From Synechococcus sp. SB0668_bin_13 (GTDB taxonomy: Bacteria; Cyanobacteriota; Cyanobacteriia; PCC-6307; Cyanobiaceae), in NCBI GenBank assembly GCA_009836025.1, contig VXWH01000054.1:1-35288 (forward strand): a DNA stretch of 35,288 nucleotides. Reading direction: 5' to 3'. Shown piece after piece: positions 18,162 to 29,089 of the stretch (positions are counted from its first letter, which is position 1; every line of letters begins with the position of its first letter). The position numbers and the translations under genes are program-made. Below the pieces are notes generated by a model that saw nothing but the letters and a program-made list of their open reading frames with translations, was not told where the DNA came from and did no database searches.

Positions 18162-18965
18162 ATGATGGTCGCGGGCCAATTGTGGGGAATGGGTACAGGT
18201 GATGCAACGAAGCGTCGCAACCGGTCCGGTTCAGCAGGAAGATGGAGGTTCTTGCACCCTGCCGCCGTGGATCTTGCCGCCATTCGCGCCGCCCTCTGTG
18301 GCCATGACCACAGCCAGCGGTTACAAGCACTGGTGGCGCTGCGGCATCACAGCACGGCCGACGCAGAGCCCATCTTGCTGACGGCGTTGGAGAGTGACAC
18401 GTTTATCATTCGCTCCTTTGCCTGCATGGGCCTGGGGCAGAAGCGCACAGAGGCCGGTTTTCACGCCCTCCTGGAGCGGGCACGGCAGGACAAGGATCCC
18501 AACGTGCGGGCAGAGGCCGCCAGTGCGCTGAGCTGGTTCGGCTTTGAGCGCTGCACGTCTCTTCTGCTGCAACTGTTTTCCCAGGATGATCACTGGCTGG
18601 TGCGCCACAGTATTCTTGCGGCACTGTCCGAATGCGGAGATCCCGGCGTGCAGTTGCAAGTGGCGCGTCAGGGTCTTGGGGGTAACGACGATACGGTGCG
18701 CTGCAGTGCGTTGGAGTTGCTGGGTGTGCTGGTGGGCTCACCCCTTGAGGGGGAGGCGGAAACACTGCTGCTGGCCGCCAGCCATGACGACAACCCCTGG
18801 ATGATCCGCCGCACAGCAGCCCGCACCCTGGGCAACTTCCCCGGGGAAGCAGCCCGCCGCCGCTGCCTTGAACTGCGCCAGGATCCCGACCATCGGGTTG
18901 TGGCTGCCAGCCTGGAGTCCGCACTCAAACTGGACAGTGGCCCACAGTCGGAATTTTCGAACTAG
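18162..18965 (+). CDS. HEAT-repeat domain protein
   Basis: Repeated helical pairs: ILLTALESDTFIIRSFACMGLG / DKDPNVRAEAASALSWFG / DHWLVRHSILAALSECGD / DDNPWMIRRTAARTLGNFPG. Start approximate. Confidence 0.82.
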   Translation: MMVAGQLWGMGTGDATKRRNRSGSAGRWRFLHPAAVDLAAIRAALCGHDHSQRLQALVALRHHSTADAEPILLTALESDTFIIRSFACMGLGQKRTEAGFHALLERARQDKDPNVRAEAASALSWFGFERCTSLLLQLFSQDDHWLVRHSILAALSECGDPGVQLQVARQGLGGNDDTVRCSALELLGVLVGSPLEGEAETLLLAASHDDNPWMIRRTAARTLGNFPGEAARRRCLELRQDPDHRVVAASLESALKLDSGPQSEFSN

Positions 18966-18979
18966 ATTTTGATTATCAC

Positions 18980-20477
<1,498 letters not shown>

Positions 20478-20492
20478 TCAGGATGGTGAACC

Positions 20493-20520
20493 CAAAAAAA
20501 GCTCCCCCATCGGGGAGCTT
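20493..20520 (-). terminator. Rho-independent terminator oriented for the minus strand
   Basis: + strand aaaaaaa-gctcccc-catc-ggggagc-tt; read on minus: 7-bp or longer GC stem followed by TTTTTTT. Confidence 0.85.
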
Positions 20521-20541
20521 GGGCCAGCGGTGGGCAACGGA

Positions 20542-20661
20542 TCAGCCGAGGGAAACCGACTGTTCGTGCAGGTCAACACGGCGACGGTAGGCCAGTTCCT
20601 TGGCACGACGGGCGGCCTCCTCCCGGTGCCGCTGCAGATAGTGAACGGTGATGATGGACAT
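20542..20661 (-). CDS. Small basic protein, 39 aa (absent from the supplied ORF track)
   Basis: ATG..TGA on minus: MSIITVHYLQRHREEAARRAKELAYRRRVDLHEQSVSLG*; minus-strand terminator begins ~21 bp after the stop. Confidence 0.65.
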   Translation of the reverse strand: MSIITVHYLQRHREEAARRAKELAYRRRVDLHEQSVSLG

Positions 20662-20755
20662 GGGATGCACCTCCAGATTGTGTGGGACGTGGTGCGTTGC
20701 TTCGGGCCAAGGGACCCTACTTCCGCCTGAGCATCAGGTCAACGAGAATTAAACA

Positions 20756-20769
20756 GTAGCAATTGCTAC
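20756..20769. promoter_or_regulatory. Perfect 14-bp palindrome matching the NtcA consensus GTA-N8-TAC
   Basis: GTAGCAATTGCTAC in the divergent gap between the 39-aa ORF and the 67-aa ORF. Confidence 0.6.
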
Positions 20770-20872
20770 CGAATTTTGTCAAGGGGATGGCTTTTTGTGA
20801 AGCGGCGGATCCTGTCCCGGGGTGGCGGATTGGTTTAGCCTCACCACGTGATCTTTACACTCCGCACTGGGC

Positions 20873-21076
20873 ATGATGCGCACTCCATTCCGTTCTCCGC
20901 ACGCCCTGACGACTCCCTCTCTGCGGGAACAGGGCTTGACCGTGGGGGAACTGGTGCTGATTGTGCTGGTTATTCTGGTTGCCGTGGCCGGAGCCTGGCT
21001 CTTTCTGGGCGGCCAGCAGCCAACCCCCTCTGACGAAGCCACCGTGCAGCCTTCAACCCTGAATCAGCCGTACTGA
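20873..21076 (+). CDS. Small single-TM protein with type IV prepilin-like N-terminus
   Basis: MMRTPFRSPHALTTPSLREQG|LTVGELVLIVLVILVAVAGAWLFLGGQQPTPSDE...: Gly before hydrophobic helix, Glu at +5. Confidence 0.65.
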   Translation: MMRTPFRSPHALTTPSLREQGLTVGELVLIVLVILVAVAGAWLFLGGQQPTPSDEATVQPSTLNQPY

Positions 21077-22228
21077 CAAGGGGCTCAGCATTGAACCTTC
21101 CCCATCCTGGCGGACGGCGATGCATTGGGCATCACGGCGCCAAGCCCCAATGAAATGATTCAGGTGTGTCGTGCTCAGCAGGCATTGCTGCTGCTGACCA
21201 ATGGCCTCCAAAAGCAGGAGTTGGCGGTCCGGGTCCAACTCCGCCAACACGTCGTCCAGAAGCAACACCGGCGCCTCGCCACTCACTTGGGCCACCAGGT
21301 CCACCTCGGCCATCTTCAATGCCAGCACCATGCAGCGCTGTTGGCCGGCTGATCCATAGCGACGGGCCGCTTGTCCATTGAGCTGCAGCACCACTTCATC
21401 CCGCTGGGGTCCGACGCGACAACTTCCCAGACGCAGTTCCACGGCCCGCTGGTGGGCCAACTGCTGCTGCAGCGCCCCTTGCCAAGCCAGCAACGCCTGA
21501 TTCCCCCGATCTGCGGGGTCCGGGGGAAGATCCGTGCCAGGTCGATAGAGAAGACTCAGGACTTCCTGCCCGGCACTCAGCCGCTTCTGCCAACTCCGGG
21601 CCAGGGGATTGAGCCGCAGCAGCGCCCGTTGACGGCGCCGATGGAGCCGTGCCCCCAGATTGGCCATCTGCTGGTCGTAGGCATCCAGAAGCGCCGTCAG
21701 GTGATGATGGGGGCAGGCTCCCCCATGGCGTCGCAGCAGGCTGGAGCGTTGCCGCAGCAGTCTGCCGTAACGGGAGAGCAGGTCCCCATAGGCGGGTTCC
21801 AGTTGCACCACCACCCGATCCAGCCACTGGCGCCGGAGCACGGGCTCACCACGCACCAGGGCCAGATCCAGGGAACTGAAGCACACACAACGGAACGCCC
21901 CCAGAAGATCCATTTGACGGGACAGGGGTTGCTGGTTGCGCAACCCCTGGCGACCCCCCCGCTGGCGCAGGTGCAGCCCAATGTGTTCCAGCCCGTCCGT
22001 GCCGATCCATCCATGGATCCAGCCGTCGGTCTGATCCAACTGGATCAGGTCCCCGTCGCTGGCGGTCCGATGAGAGCGCAGACTGCCCAGCAACTCCACC
22101 GCCTCAAGCAGGTTGGATTTCCCTGCTCCGTTGGCGCCAACAAAAATGACCCGATTGGCCTCCACCTGCAGGGACGCCTGGCGATAGCTGCGGAAATGCT
22201 GGAGCTCCAGCCTGGATAGGGAGGGCAT
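21053..22228 (-). CDS. recF: DNA replication/repair protein RecF
   Basis: LELQHFRSYRQASL, Walker A GANGAGKSNLLEAV, VGPQRDEV, VLLLDDVLAELD. Confidence 0.95.
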   Translation of the reverse strand: MPSLSRLELQHFRSYRQASLQVEANRVIFVGANGAGKSNLLEAVELLGSLRSHRTASDGDLIQLDQTDGWIHGWIGTDGLEHIGLHLRQRGGRQGLRNQQPLSRQMDLLGAFRCVCFSSLDLALVRGEPVLRRQWLDRVVVQLEPAYGDLLSRYGRLLRQRSSLLRRHGGACPHHHLTALLDAYDQQMANLGARLHRRRQRALLRLNPLARSWQKRLSAGQEVLSLLYRPGTDLPPDPADRGNQALLAWQGALQQQLAHQRAVELRLGSCRVGPQRDEVVLQLNGQAARRYGSAGQQRCMVLALKMAEVDLVAQVSGEAPVLLLDDVLAELDPDRQLLLLEAIGQQQQCLLSTTHLNHFIGAWRRDAQCIAVRQDGEGSMLSPLSVRLIQG

Positions 22229-22250
22229 GGTGGACTACAATGATGCCCAT

Positions 22251-22324
22251 GGGCATGTAGCTCAGTTGGATAGAGCGTCAGATTCCGGTTCTGAAAGCCG
22301 AGGGTTCGAATCCTTCCATGCCCG
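22251..22324 (+). tRNA. tRNA-Arg (anticodon CCG)
   Basis: GGGCATG-TA-GCTC-..-GAGC-G-TCAGA-TTCCGGT-TCTGA-..-GAGGG-TTCGAAT-CCTTC-CATGCCC-G. Confidence 0.95.
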
Positions 22325-22364
22325 CTTCTCCGGTTGTGCCACGGCCTCTGGCTTCACGGCATTC

Positions 22365-22832
22365 TCATGGCCTGAGTTGAAGTGCCATGGCGCGAATCCC
22401 CTTGGGGGATTCCAGGAAACCAAAGCGCTCCAGTTCTGCCACATCCTCCGCCCTGGCCATCATGGAAACACTGCATCCCGCCAGATCACGCCGCAGCCTC
22501 AGCAGCATGGATCGCATGAGGAGATGAACGTAGCGGGCCCTGGGCTGAATGTCGTCAAGAATGCACAGATCCCAAAGATTTACGTTCAAGGATCGATCAC
22601 TGGTGGCCCGCACCAGACCCGCCAACTGGTGACCCGCACCGTCAGGGGCCGGACGCCAAAGACTGACCAGAAGCTCACTGCGCTGCAATGCCAGGGCCAC
22701 CCGCTCGATGGTGCGCTCCGGCTGACCACAGGCCTGGAGCAGTCGATTCACGGCGGCCGCATCAGGGCGGTCTGGATCCTGCAACACCAGCCAGCCTTGT
22801 GGAAGCGTTACTGCCGGACGTGGCATGGCCAT
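22365..22832 (-). CDS. GNAT-like N-acetyltransferase
   Basis: QLAGLVRATSDRSLNVNLWDLCILDDIQPRARYVHLLMRSMLLRLRRDLAGCSVSMMARAEDVAELERFGF: GNAT fold pattern. Confidence 0.75.
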   Translation of the reverse strand: MAMPRPAVTLPQGWLVLQDPDRPDAAAVNRLLQACGQPERTIERVALALQRSELLVSLWRPAPDGAGHQLAGLVRATSDRSLNVNLWDLCILDDIQPRARYVHLLMRSMLLRLRRDLAGCSVSMMARAEDVAELERFGFLESPKGIRAMALQLRP

Positions 22833-22838
22833 CTCTCC

Positions 22839-25826
22839 TCAGCCCGTGTTGCGCATCCCCGCAGCGATGCCGTTGATGGTGAGTAAGGCGCCCCGCAGCA
22901 ATTCGCTGCGGCTGTAGGTGCGCTCCTTCTCCTGCTCCTCACGCAACGGGGGCTGACGCACCTGTTCCCGTAGCCGACGCAGCAGCGCCACCTGGATAAA
23001 GCCCAACGGCACGATGGTGCAGTTTCTCAGTTCCACCGACAGCTTAAGGCCCGGATCCTCCGCCAGGAGTTCCCCATGGCCGGTGATTTTCAGCACCAGG
23101 GAGCGGGTGAGTTCATACTCCTGGCGAATGCGGGCAAAAATGGCCGCAAAGGCGTCCCGGTACTTTTCCCTGCTGAGGGACTTCATATAGTGCTCCGCCA
23201 GTTGCAGGTCCACCTTGGCCAACGTCATTTCCACGTTGGAAATGAGGGTGCGCAGGAAAGGCCAGCGGCCGTAGAGCTCACGGAGCACGTCCAACTGTTC
23301 GGGGTTGTCCTGCAACTCCTGGTTCAGGGCAAAGCCCACCCCATACCAACTGGGCAGCAGGAAGCGGCTCTGGGTCCAGCCAAACACCCAGGGAATGGCC
23401 CGCAGGCTGGAGAGATCCCTGGCGCCGTCGCGGCGCCGGGCGGGACGGGAAGAAATTTGCAGCATGGAAATCTCCTCGATGGGCGTCACCTGCTGGAAAA
23501 AAAGCACCAGGTTGGGATCTTCATGGACCAGAGCCCGATAGTGGCTGCGGGAGCGCCGGGCCAGCCGGCTCATCAACTCACTCCACTCCCGGTGCTCCCC
23601 CAGGCGAGACCCCAGCAGGCTGTTCTGGATCACAGCAGAGGTGACGGTTTCCAGGTTGTAGAGCGCCAACTCCGGCAAGGCGTACTTGGACGCCAGCACC
23701 TCCCCCTGCTCGGTGATCTTGATGCGTCCCTCCAGCGTCCCTCCAGGCTGGGCCAGGATGGCCTGGTAGGCGGGGCCGCCGCCGCGACCCACGGAGCCGC
23801 CACGACCGTGGAAGAGCCGCAGGCGAATGTCCTGGCCGCGGGCCAGAGCGGCCAGAGCCTGCTGGGCGCGATAAATTTCCCAGTTGCTGGAGAGGAACCC
23901 GGAGTCCTTGTTGCTATCGGAGTAGCCCAGCATGATTTCCTGCAATAGCGTGTTCTCTTCCGTCCCTCGACCACAGCGCTCCAGCAACGCTCGGTAGGTG
24001 ATCATGCTGAAGAGATGCTCCATCACCCGCGGGGCCCGTTGCAGATCTTCAACGGTCTCGAACAGGGGGATCACCAGGAGCGATGCCTGGCCATCCGGGG
24101 CGCTCACCAGCCCGGCTTCCTTGGCCAGCACCATCACCTCCAACACGTCGGAGACGCTGGCGCACATGGAGATGATGTAGGTGCGACACATCCGCTCGCC
24201 AAACTCCAACTGAAGGCGCTTGAGCATATGGAACACGTCAAGCGTCTCGCGGGTACTGTCCTTCCAGGCCACGGCGGCAGGCACCAGGGGCCGCCGGGTC
24301 TGCAACTCCGCCAGCAACCATTGCACCCGGGCCTCCTCGTCCATGGCGCTGTAGGCCGGTAGTTGCAAAAAGCGCGTGATCTCATCGAGCGCATCGCTGT
24401 GGCGACTGCTCTCCTGCCGTAGATCAAGGGCCGCAAGGGAGAAGCCAAAACTGCTCACCTGCGTCAGCAGGGACTCCAGGCCCGTGTTGCTCAAACCAGT
24501 CTGGAGGAGGCTGTTCTGCAGAAGTTCCAGGTCCTGGCAGAAATCCAGGTAGGACCCATAGTGAAGCGGGCCGGCCAGGTCCTGGCCCAGGGGGGCGATA
24601 CTGGAAATGTCCTTGGAGCGTGGCTGGGGCAAGGGGGAATCCCAGCCCGCTTGATTCAGCGCCTTGTTGCGGGCGTGGGTGCGGTGTAATCGCTCCAGGA
24701 TGTAACTGAGTTTGAGCCGATAGGGCTCCAGGCGGTACCGGGCTGCCAGCCGTTCATAGACGGACGGGAAGCACAGCCGATCCAGCTCCAGGGACTCCAG
24801 CAAGTCACTGCTCACCTGACTCCACTGCATGGAGAGGGACAACTCCGTGCGCAGGGTCTCCACCGCGCCGAGATAGCGCTCCAGCATGAGCTGGCGCTGG
24901 TAGCAGGCCGTTCTCCAGGTCACGTCCGGCGTGACGGAGGGGTTGCCATCCCGGTCAGCCCCCACCCAGGAGCCAAAGGTGATCACCGCCTCACTGTGCA
25001 GTTGCACATCCGGGTAGCTGCGGTGCAGAACCCGCCGCAAGCGCCCATTAAGCTGGGGCAGCGCGTCAAAGAGAACCTCCTGAAAATAGAGGAGGGCATA
25101 GTCCACTTCGTCCAGCACGGACGGCTTGAACTGGTGGAGTTCATCGGTACACCACCAGAGACGAATGTCCTGCTCCAACTGGCGGCGGATCAGTTCCTGG
25201 TCCTCCACGCGGCCAGCGCCATCCAGTTGCTCGTACCGTGTGAGCAGATCCGAGACCCGACGCTGCTTATGACGCACCGTGTGGCGCACGATCTCCGTGG
25301 GATGGGCTGTAAACACCAGGCGGATATCCATCCTGTTGAGCAGGGTCTCCAGTTGGCCCGGCGGCACGTTGAGGCAGCGCAGCCGCCGAAACAACGTGCG
25401 CAGGGGAATGGGGGCCGAACCGAGGGGCAGTGGTGGCGCAAAGGGATTCTCGACAACCGGACCCTTTGCGTAGGCCGCCTGGACGGAGGAGCGATAGCGG
25501 TCCTCCTCAATCTGCTGCTCGACAATGTTGACCAACTGGAAATACAGGGAAAACGCCCGGGCAGCAACGATGGCCTCGCTCAGGTCCATCGTGCGCACCA
25601 GTTCAATGATGGCCTCCGCACTACCGGCCTCGAAGCAAAGCTGCTTGAGGTGCGTCAGACGGGATGCCACGGCCTGGTCGCACTCATGGTTGAGCACGCT
25701 GTGCCAAAGCTCTTCAATGAGACCCAGCCGTTCCTGAAGCAACCGCGGTGTATCAAGCTTCGTCGCAGCAGCGCCCTTGCCTGCATTGGGGAGGTCGGTG
25801 TAAGAGGTGGGAAGCGCCAGAATCAT
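22839..25826 (-). CDS. ppc: Phosphoenolpyruvate carboxylase
   Basis: [82 protein letters not shown]-terminus MRNTG. Confidence 0.98.
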   Translation of the reverse strand: MILALPTSYTDLPNAGKGAAATKLDTPRLLQERLGLIEELWHSVLNHECDQAVASRLTHLKQLCFEAGSAEAIIELVRTMDLSEAIVAARAFSLYFQLVNIVEQQIEEDRYRSSVQAAYAKGPVVENPFAPPLPLGSAPIPLRTLFRRLRCLNVPPGQLETLLNRMDIRLVFTAHPTEIVRHTVRHKQRRVSDLLTRYEQLDGAGRVEDQELIRRQLEQDIRLWWCTDELHQFKPSVLDEVDYALLYFQEVLFDALPQLNGRLRRVLHRSYPDVQLHSEAVITFGSWVGADRDGNPSVTPDVTWRTACYQRQLMLERYLGAVETLRTELSLSMQWSQVSSDLLESLELDRLCFPSVYERLAARYRLEPYRLKLSYILERLHRTHARNKALNQAGWDSPLPQPRSKDISSIAPLGQDLAGPLHYGSYLDFCQDLELLQNSLLQTGLSNTGLESLLTQVSSFGFSLAALDLRQESSRHSDALDEITRFLQLPAYSAMDEEARVQWLLAELQTRRPLVPAAVAWKDSTRETLDVFHMLKRLQLEFGERMCRTYIISMCASVSDVLEVMVLAKEAGLVSAPDGQASLLVIPLFETVEDLQRAPRVMEHLFSMITYRALLERCGRGTEENTLLQEIMLGYSDSNKDSGFLSSNWEIYRAQQALAALARGQDIRLRLFHGRGGSVGRGGGPAYQAILAQPGGTLEGRIKITEQGEVLASKYALPELALYNLETVTSAVIQNSLLGSRLGEHREWSELMSRLARRSRSHYRALVHEDPNLVLFFQQVTPIEEISMLQISSRPARRRDGARDLSSLRAIPWVFGWTQSRFLLPSWYGVGFALNQELQDNPEQLDVLRELYGRWPFLRTLISNVEMTLAKVDLQLAEHYMKSLSREKYRDAFAAIFARIRQEYELTRSLVLKITGHGELLAEDPGLKLSVELRNCTIVPLGFIQVALLRRLREQVRQPPLREEQEKERTYSRSELLRGALLTINGIAAGMRNTG

Positions 25827-27010
25827 GGTGCAGCAAGGGAGGTGGTCGGCGCAAAACAGGGGGTGACGGGTGGCCCTTCACACAGGCGTTGATGGATCTC
25901 ACGCTCACGGCGCTCCAGGGCCACAGCCTCTCGCCTGACAATGGCGCGGATGGACTCCCCTTCCCCATGGGAGCGCAGCCAGCGCATGGAGCGATTCCCT
26001 TTTCTTACAATACCGTGCAGTGGCTGGAGCCAGCCCTCCAGACCCCAAGACTCCGCCATCCCCTGCACATCCTGGAGAGACTGGTGTAGCCACTGGGCAG
26101 CAGTCAGCACATGGCCGTCCCGCCAGTGGTGCAGTTGGGCCGCGAGGGAGTGCTGAGATGCAGCTTGGTCATTGCGGTCCGCCAACGCCGCGAGGGCATC
26201 GGCATCCATGGTGCTGGCCCACAGTGGATCCTGGCGCCCGGGGTTCGCCAACAACTGCAACAGTCGCAACTCGCAAAAGCTGGCAACAGCCAGCAATTCC
26301 AGAGGATCATCCAGCAAGTCGCAGATGCGCACCTCAACGCGGTCAATCTCGTAGGGGCGACGCCTGCCATTGGGCCGCACCGAGCACCACAGGTGGCGCA
26401 CGTTGTGCATGGCGCCAAGCTGCAATTGCTCCTCCATCCACCGGATGTAGTGGCTATGGCCGAGGAAGAGGGGAATCCAGGGGGGTGTAATGGGAAACTG
26501 ACGCCAGCGTTGGGAGTGGGCGCCTGTCGCCCGACCATCCAGAAACGGGGAGCAGGCGCTGAGGGCAAGCAGCAGGGCGCCTTCGCAGCGCATGAGCCGA
26601 CAAGCCGCCATGAGTTGTTCCGGATCGCCAATGCCGAAGTTCAGATGAACACTGGCGGTGGCCACACGGGCGCCGTAGGCGCGCTCAATCAGGCTGTGGT
26701 AGGGATTGGTGGGGTCGGAGCGCTCAAAGTGGCGGCTATCCCCCAGGCTGAGGCAACTGCCAGGCACCAGGGTGAGACCACGCTGCCGCAACCAGGCGCG
26801 CAAGGTGCGCCGGGGTTCCAGCAACTGCCGTAGTTGCTGGTGGTAGTCCGCCGCGGGGGGCGTGGCATATTCCAGGTTGCGGCGATCCGGCTCCACCATG
26901 AAGCCGGGCAACGCCCGGGCCACGTCGTCGGCACACCCCACAACGGTGCCGTCGGGTCGCCCGGTGAACATCTCCACCTCAAAGCCCTTCAGCAGCAGAG
27001 GGGCTGTCAT
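25823..27010 (-). CDS. gshA: Glutamate-cysteine ligase, cyanobacterial type
   Basis: [48 protein letters not shown]...; 4-bp overlaps with trpE and ppc. Confidence 0.92.
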   Translation of the reverse strand: MTAPLLLKGFEVEMFTGRPDGTVVGCADDVARALPGFMVEPDRRNLEYATPPAADYHQQLRQLLEPRRTLRAWLRQRGLTLVPGSCLSLGDSRHFERSDPTNPYHSLIERAYGARVATASVHLNFGIGDPEQLMAACRLMRCEGALLLALSACSPFLDGRATGAHSQRWRQFPITPPWIPLFLGHSHYIRWMEEQLQLGAMHNVRHLWCSVRPNGRRRPYEIDRVEVRICDLLDDPLELLAVASFCELRLLQLLANPGRQDPLWASTMDADALAALADRNDQAASQHSLAAQLHHWRDGHVLTAAQWLHQSLQDVQGMAESWGLEGWLQPLHGIVRKGNRSMRWLRSHGEGESIRAIVRREAVALERREREIHQRLCEGPPVTPCFAPTTSLAAP

Positions 27011-28521
27011 GGGTGGTCCACCTCCAGACAGGTGATGGCCCGCAGCATTCCACGGGCCTTATTCATGGTCTCCTCGTATTCCAGGGCGGGTTGAGACTCG
27101 CAGACCACCCCCGCACCCGCTTGAATGGAGATGCGCCACCGGCCAGGCGCCTGGGGCCTGGCCAGGATGGTGCGGATGGTGATGGCCATATTGACGGCGC
27201 CTTGCAAGTCCATGGAGCCATAGACGCCGGAATAGGGTCCACGGCGATCCGGCTCCAACCCGTGAATTAACTGCATGGCGCGGATTTTCGGGGCGCCGCT
27301 GACGGTCCCCGCGGGGAAGCAGGCCGCCAGCACGTCCAGAGGATCACACGTCTCCTGCAACTGACCATGCACCTCCGAGACAAGGTGCATCACGTGGGAA
27401 TAGCGTTCGACCACCATCAGGTCCTTGAGTTGCACGGTGCTTGGCTGGCAAACCCGACCCAGATCATTGCGGGCCAAGTCCACCAGCATGACATGCTCGG
27501 AGCGTTCCTTGGGGTCCGCCAGCAGCTCCTCCGCCAGCGCTGCATCTGCTGCAGGATCCGCGCCGCGGCGACGGGTGCCGGCAATGGGCCGCAACGTGGC
27601 CAGCCGCTTCCCGTCCTCCCGCCGCTCCACTTTGACCATCACCTCGGGACTGGAGCCAATGAGCTGCCAGTTCCCGAAATTGAAGTAGGCCATATAGGGG
27701 CTGGGGTTCACCAACCGGAGGCTGCGGTAGATGGAAAAGGGCTCATGGGGCAGGGTGGCCTCCAGCCGCTGGCTGAGCACCAGTTGGAACACATCCCCAG
27801 CCATGATGTGCTCGCGGGCCGCATGGACCGCGGCTTCAAAATTGGCGCGGCTGCGGTTGGCTGTTGTGGGTGTCTGCCGAGAGGCTGTGTGCTGCCAGGC
27901 CAGGGGCTGAGCCTGGCTGGGTGTCAACATGCAGTGCTGCAACCGCTGAAGCCGGAGCAGGGCGTCCGCCCGTGCCTGTTCAGGGTCCGGCTGATCATGC
28001 AGGTTGATGTAGGAGACTGCCGTCAGCAGTCGGCGCGCCTGGTCAAAAAGCAGCAGGTGGTCGCAAAGCATCCACAGCCCATCGGGACAGTCTCCTTCAG
28101 CCGCTGCATGGACAGGGACAGTGGGTTCAATCCAGCGAATGAGTTCATAGCCCCACATGCCGAAAAGCTGGCCCAGGGCAGGGCAGCCAGGAACAGCGCC
28201 AGCCCGGTAGGGCTGCATCTCACGCCGCAGCCGCTCCAGAGGGTTGCCGGAGTAGACATCACAGCGGCCCTCCCGCCAAAGCCGTATGCTCCGATCACCG
28301 CGGGTTTCAAACACCCAGAGGGGATAGCTGGCCACCACGCTCCAGCGCCCAACATGGGTTCCACCGTCCACGGACTCCAGAAGCACGCCATAAGGGCTGC
28401 CGGGGCTGATGCGCAGCCATGTGGAGACGGGAGTATCAAGATCGGCGGACCATGTTGTCCAGACGGGGAGAAAGGTTTCCCCCTGGCTGGCCCGCCGTCT
28501 GATGTCTTCGAGACTAATCAC
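27007..28521 (-). CDS. trpE: Anthranilate synthase component I
   Basis: HIMAGDVFQLVLSQRLEA, NPSPYMAYFNFG, LIGSSPEVMVKV, RPIAGTRRRG, HVMLVDLARNDLGRV, FPAGTVSGAPKIRAMQLI. Confidence 0.96.
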   Translation of the reverse strand: MISLEDIRRRASQGETFLPVWTTWSADLDTPVSTWLRISPGSPYGVLLESVDGGTHVGRWSVVASYPLWVFETRGDRSIRLWREGRCDVYSGNPLERLRREMQPYRAGAVPGCPALGQLFGMWGYELIRWIEPTVPVHAAAEGDCPDGLWMLCDHLLLFDQARRLLTAVSYINLHDQPDPEQARADALLRLQRLQHCMLTPSQAQPLAWQHTASRQTPTTANRSRANFEAAVHAAREHIMAGDVFQLVLSQRLEATLPHEPFSIYRSLRLVNPSPYMAYFNFGNWQLIGSSPEVMVKVERREDGKRLATLRPIAGTRRRGADPAADAALAEELLADPKERSEHVMLVDLARNDLGRVCQPSTVQLKDLMVVERYSHVMHLVSEVHGQLQETCDPLDVLAACFPAGTVSGAPKIRAMQLIHGLEPDRRGPYSGVYGSMDLQGAVNMAITIRTILARPQAPGRWRISIQAGAGVVCESQPALEYEETMNKARGMLRAITCLEVDHP

Positions 28522-28556
28522 GCGCCCTGGACTCTTCGGGAGAGTTGGGCCGCCCT

Positions 28557-28979
28557 TCAGTCGTAGACCTTCTTCCCGGTGAACTTGATGGTGGCAGGGT
28601 TGACATTGCTGCCGATGGAGCGAGCGTTGTGGTTGACCATAGGACGACCTTCATTCACCTTCTCAGGGAAGACCCCATCCTTGGGATGCAGGTATTCAGT
28701 GTCTCCACCAGGGAAGATCCGGTAGATCTTGTAGTCGTTGATCCTGGGCTTGAAGGTGCGCAGGCTGGCGCCCAGGGCCAGACACTGCTCCTTGCGGGCA
28801 AAGTACATGACGTTTTCACCGCTGTGCATCAGCGCGGCTCCCCCCGTGGGCAACTCAAAAGCCTGGTCTTTCGTGCTGCTCCAGGTGATGGCGTACTTCT
28901 CTTCGGTTTCAGCGGCATCAAGAAGGCCGCCTGTGCTGCCCACATAGGCCGGAAGCTGGCCATTGAGCACCTCTGACAT
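28557..28979 (-). CDS. psaD: Photosystem I subunit II
   Basis: [56 protein letters not shown]...[27 protein letters not shown]. Confidence 0.98.
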   Translation of the reverse strand: MSEVLNGQLPAYVGSTGGLLDAAETEEKYAITWSSTKDQAFELPTGGAALMHSGENVMYFARKEQCLALGASLRTFKPRINDYKIYRIFPGGDTEYLHPKDGVFPEKVNEGRPMVNHNARSIGSNVNPATIKFTGKKVYD

Positions 28980-29089
28980 GGGAATCGGGGAGAGACGTGG
29001 CAAAAGCCTAGCAACAGGACGTCCCCGTCTTCCTCCCACTGTGAATGCCTCTTTACAGCCTGATGCTGTGGCAGGGGCGCGCCATGGTC

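Noticed and set aside
21371-22219. 282-aa + ORF antisense to recF
   Set aside because: Low-complexity Gln/Pro/His translation, typical of an antisense shadow.
22262-22444. 60-aa minus ORF over tRNA-Arg
   Set aside because: Overlaps the tRNA; sequence ...RAWKDSNPRLSEPESDALSN is the classic spurious translation of a tRNA antisense strand.
22992-23005. ctggataaagccc inside ppc resembling the repeat motif
   Set aside because: Within conserved ppc coding sequence and lacks the rest of the repeat.
23076-23948. 290-aa + ORF antisense to ppc
   Set aside because: Shadow ORF; ppc is intact across the region.
27367-28566. 399-aa + ORF antisense to trpE
   Set aside because: Long, but no recognisable domain; trpE has all active-site motifs on the other strand.
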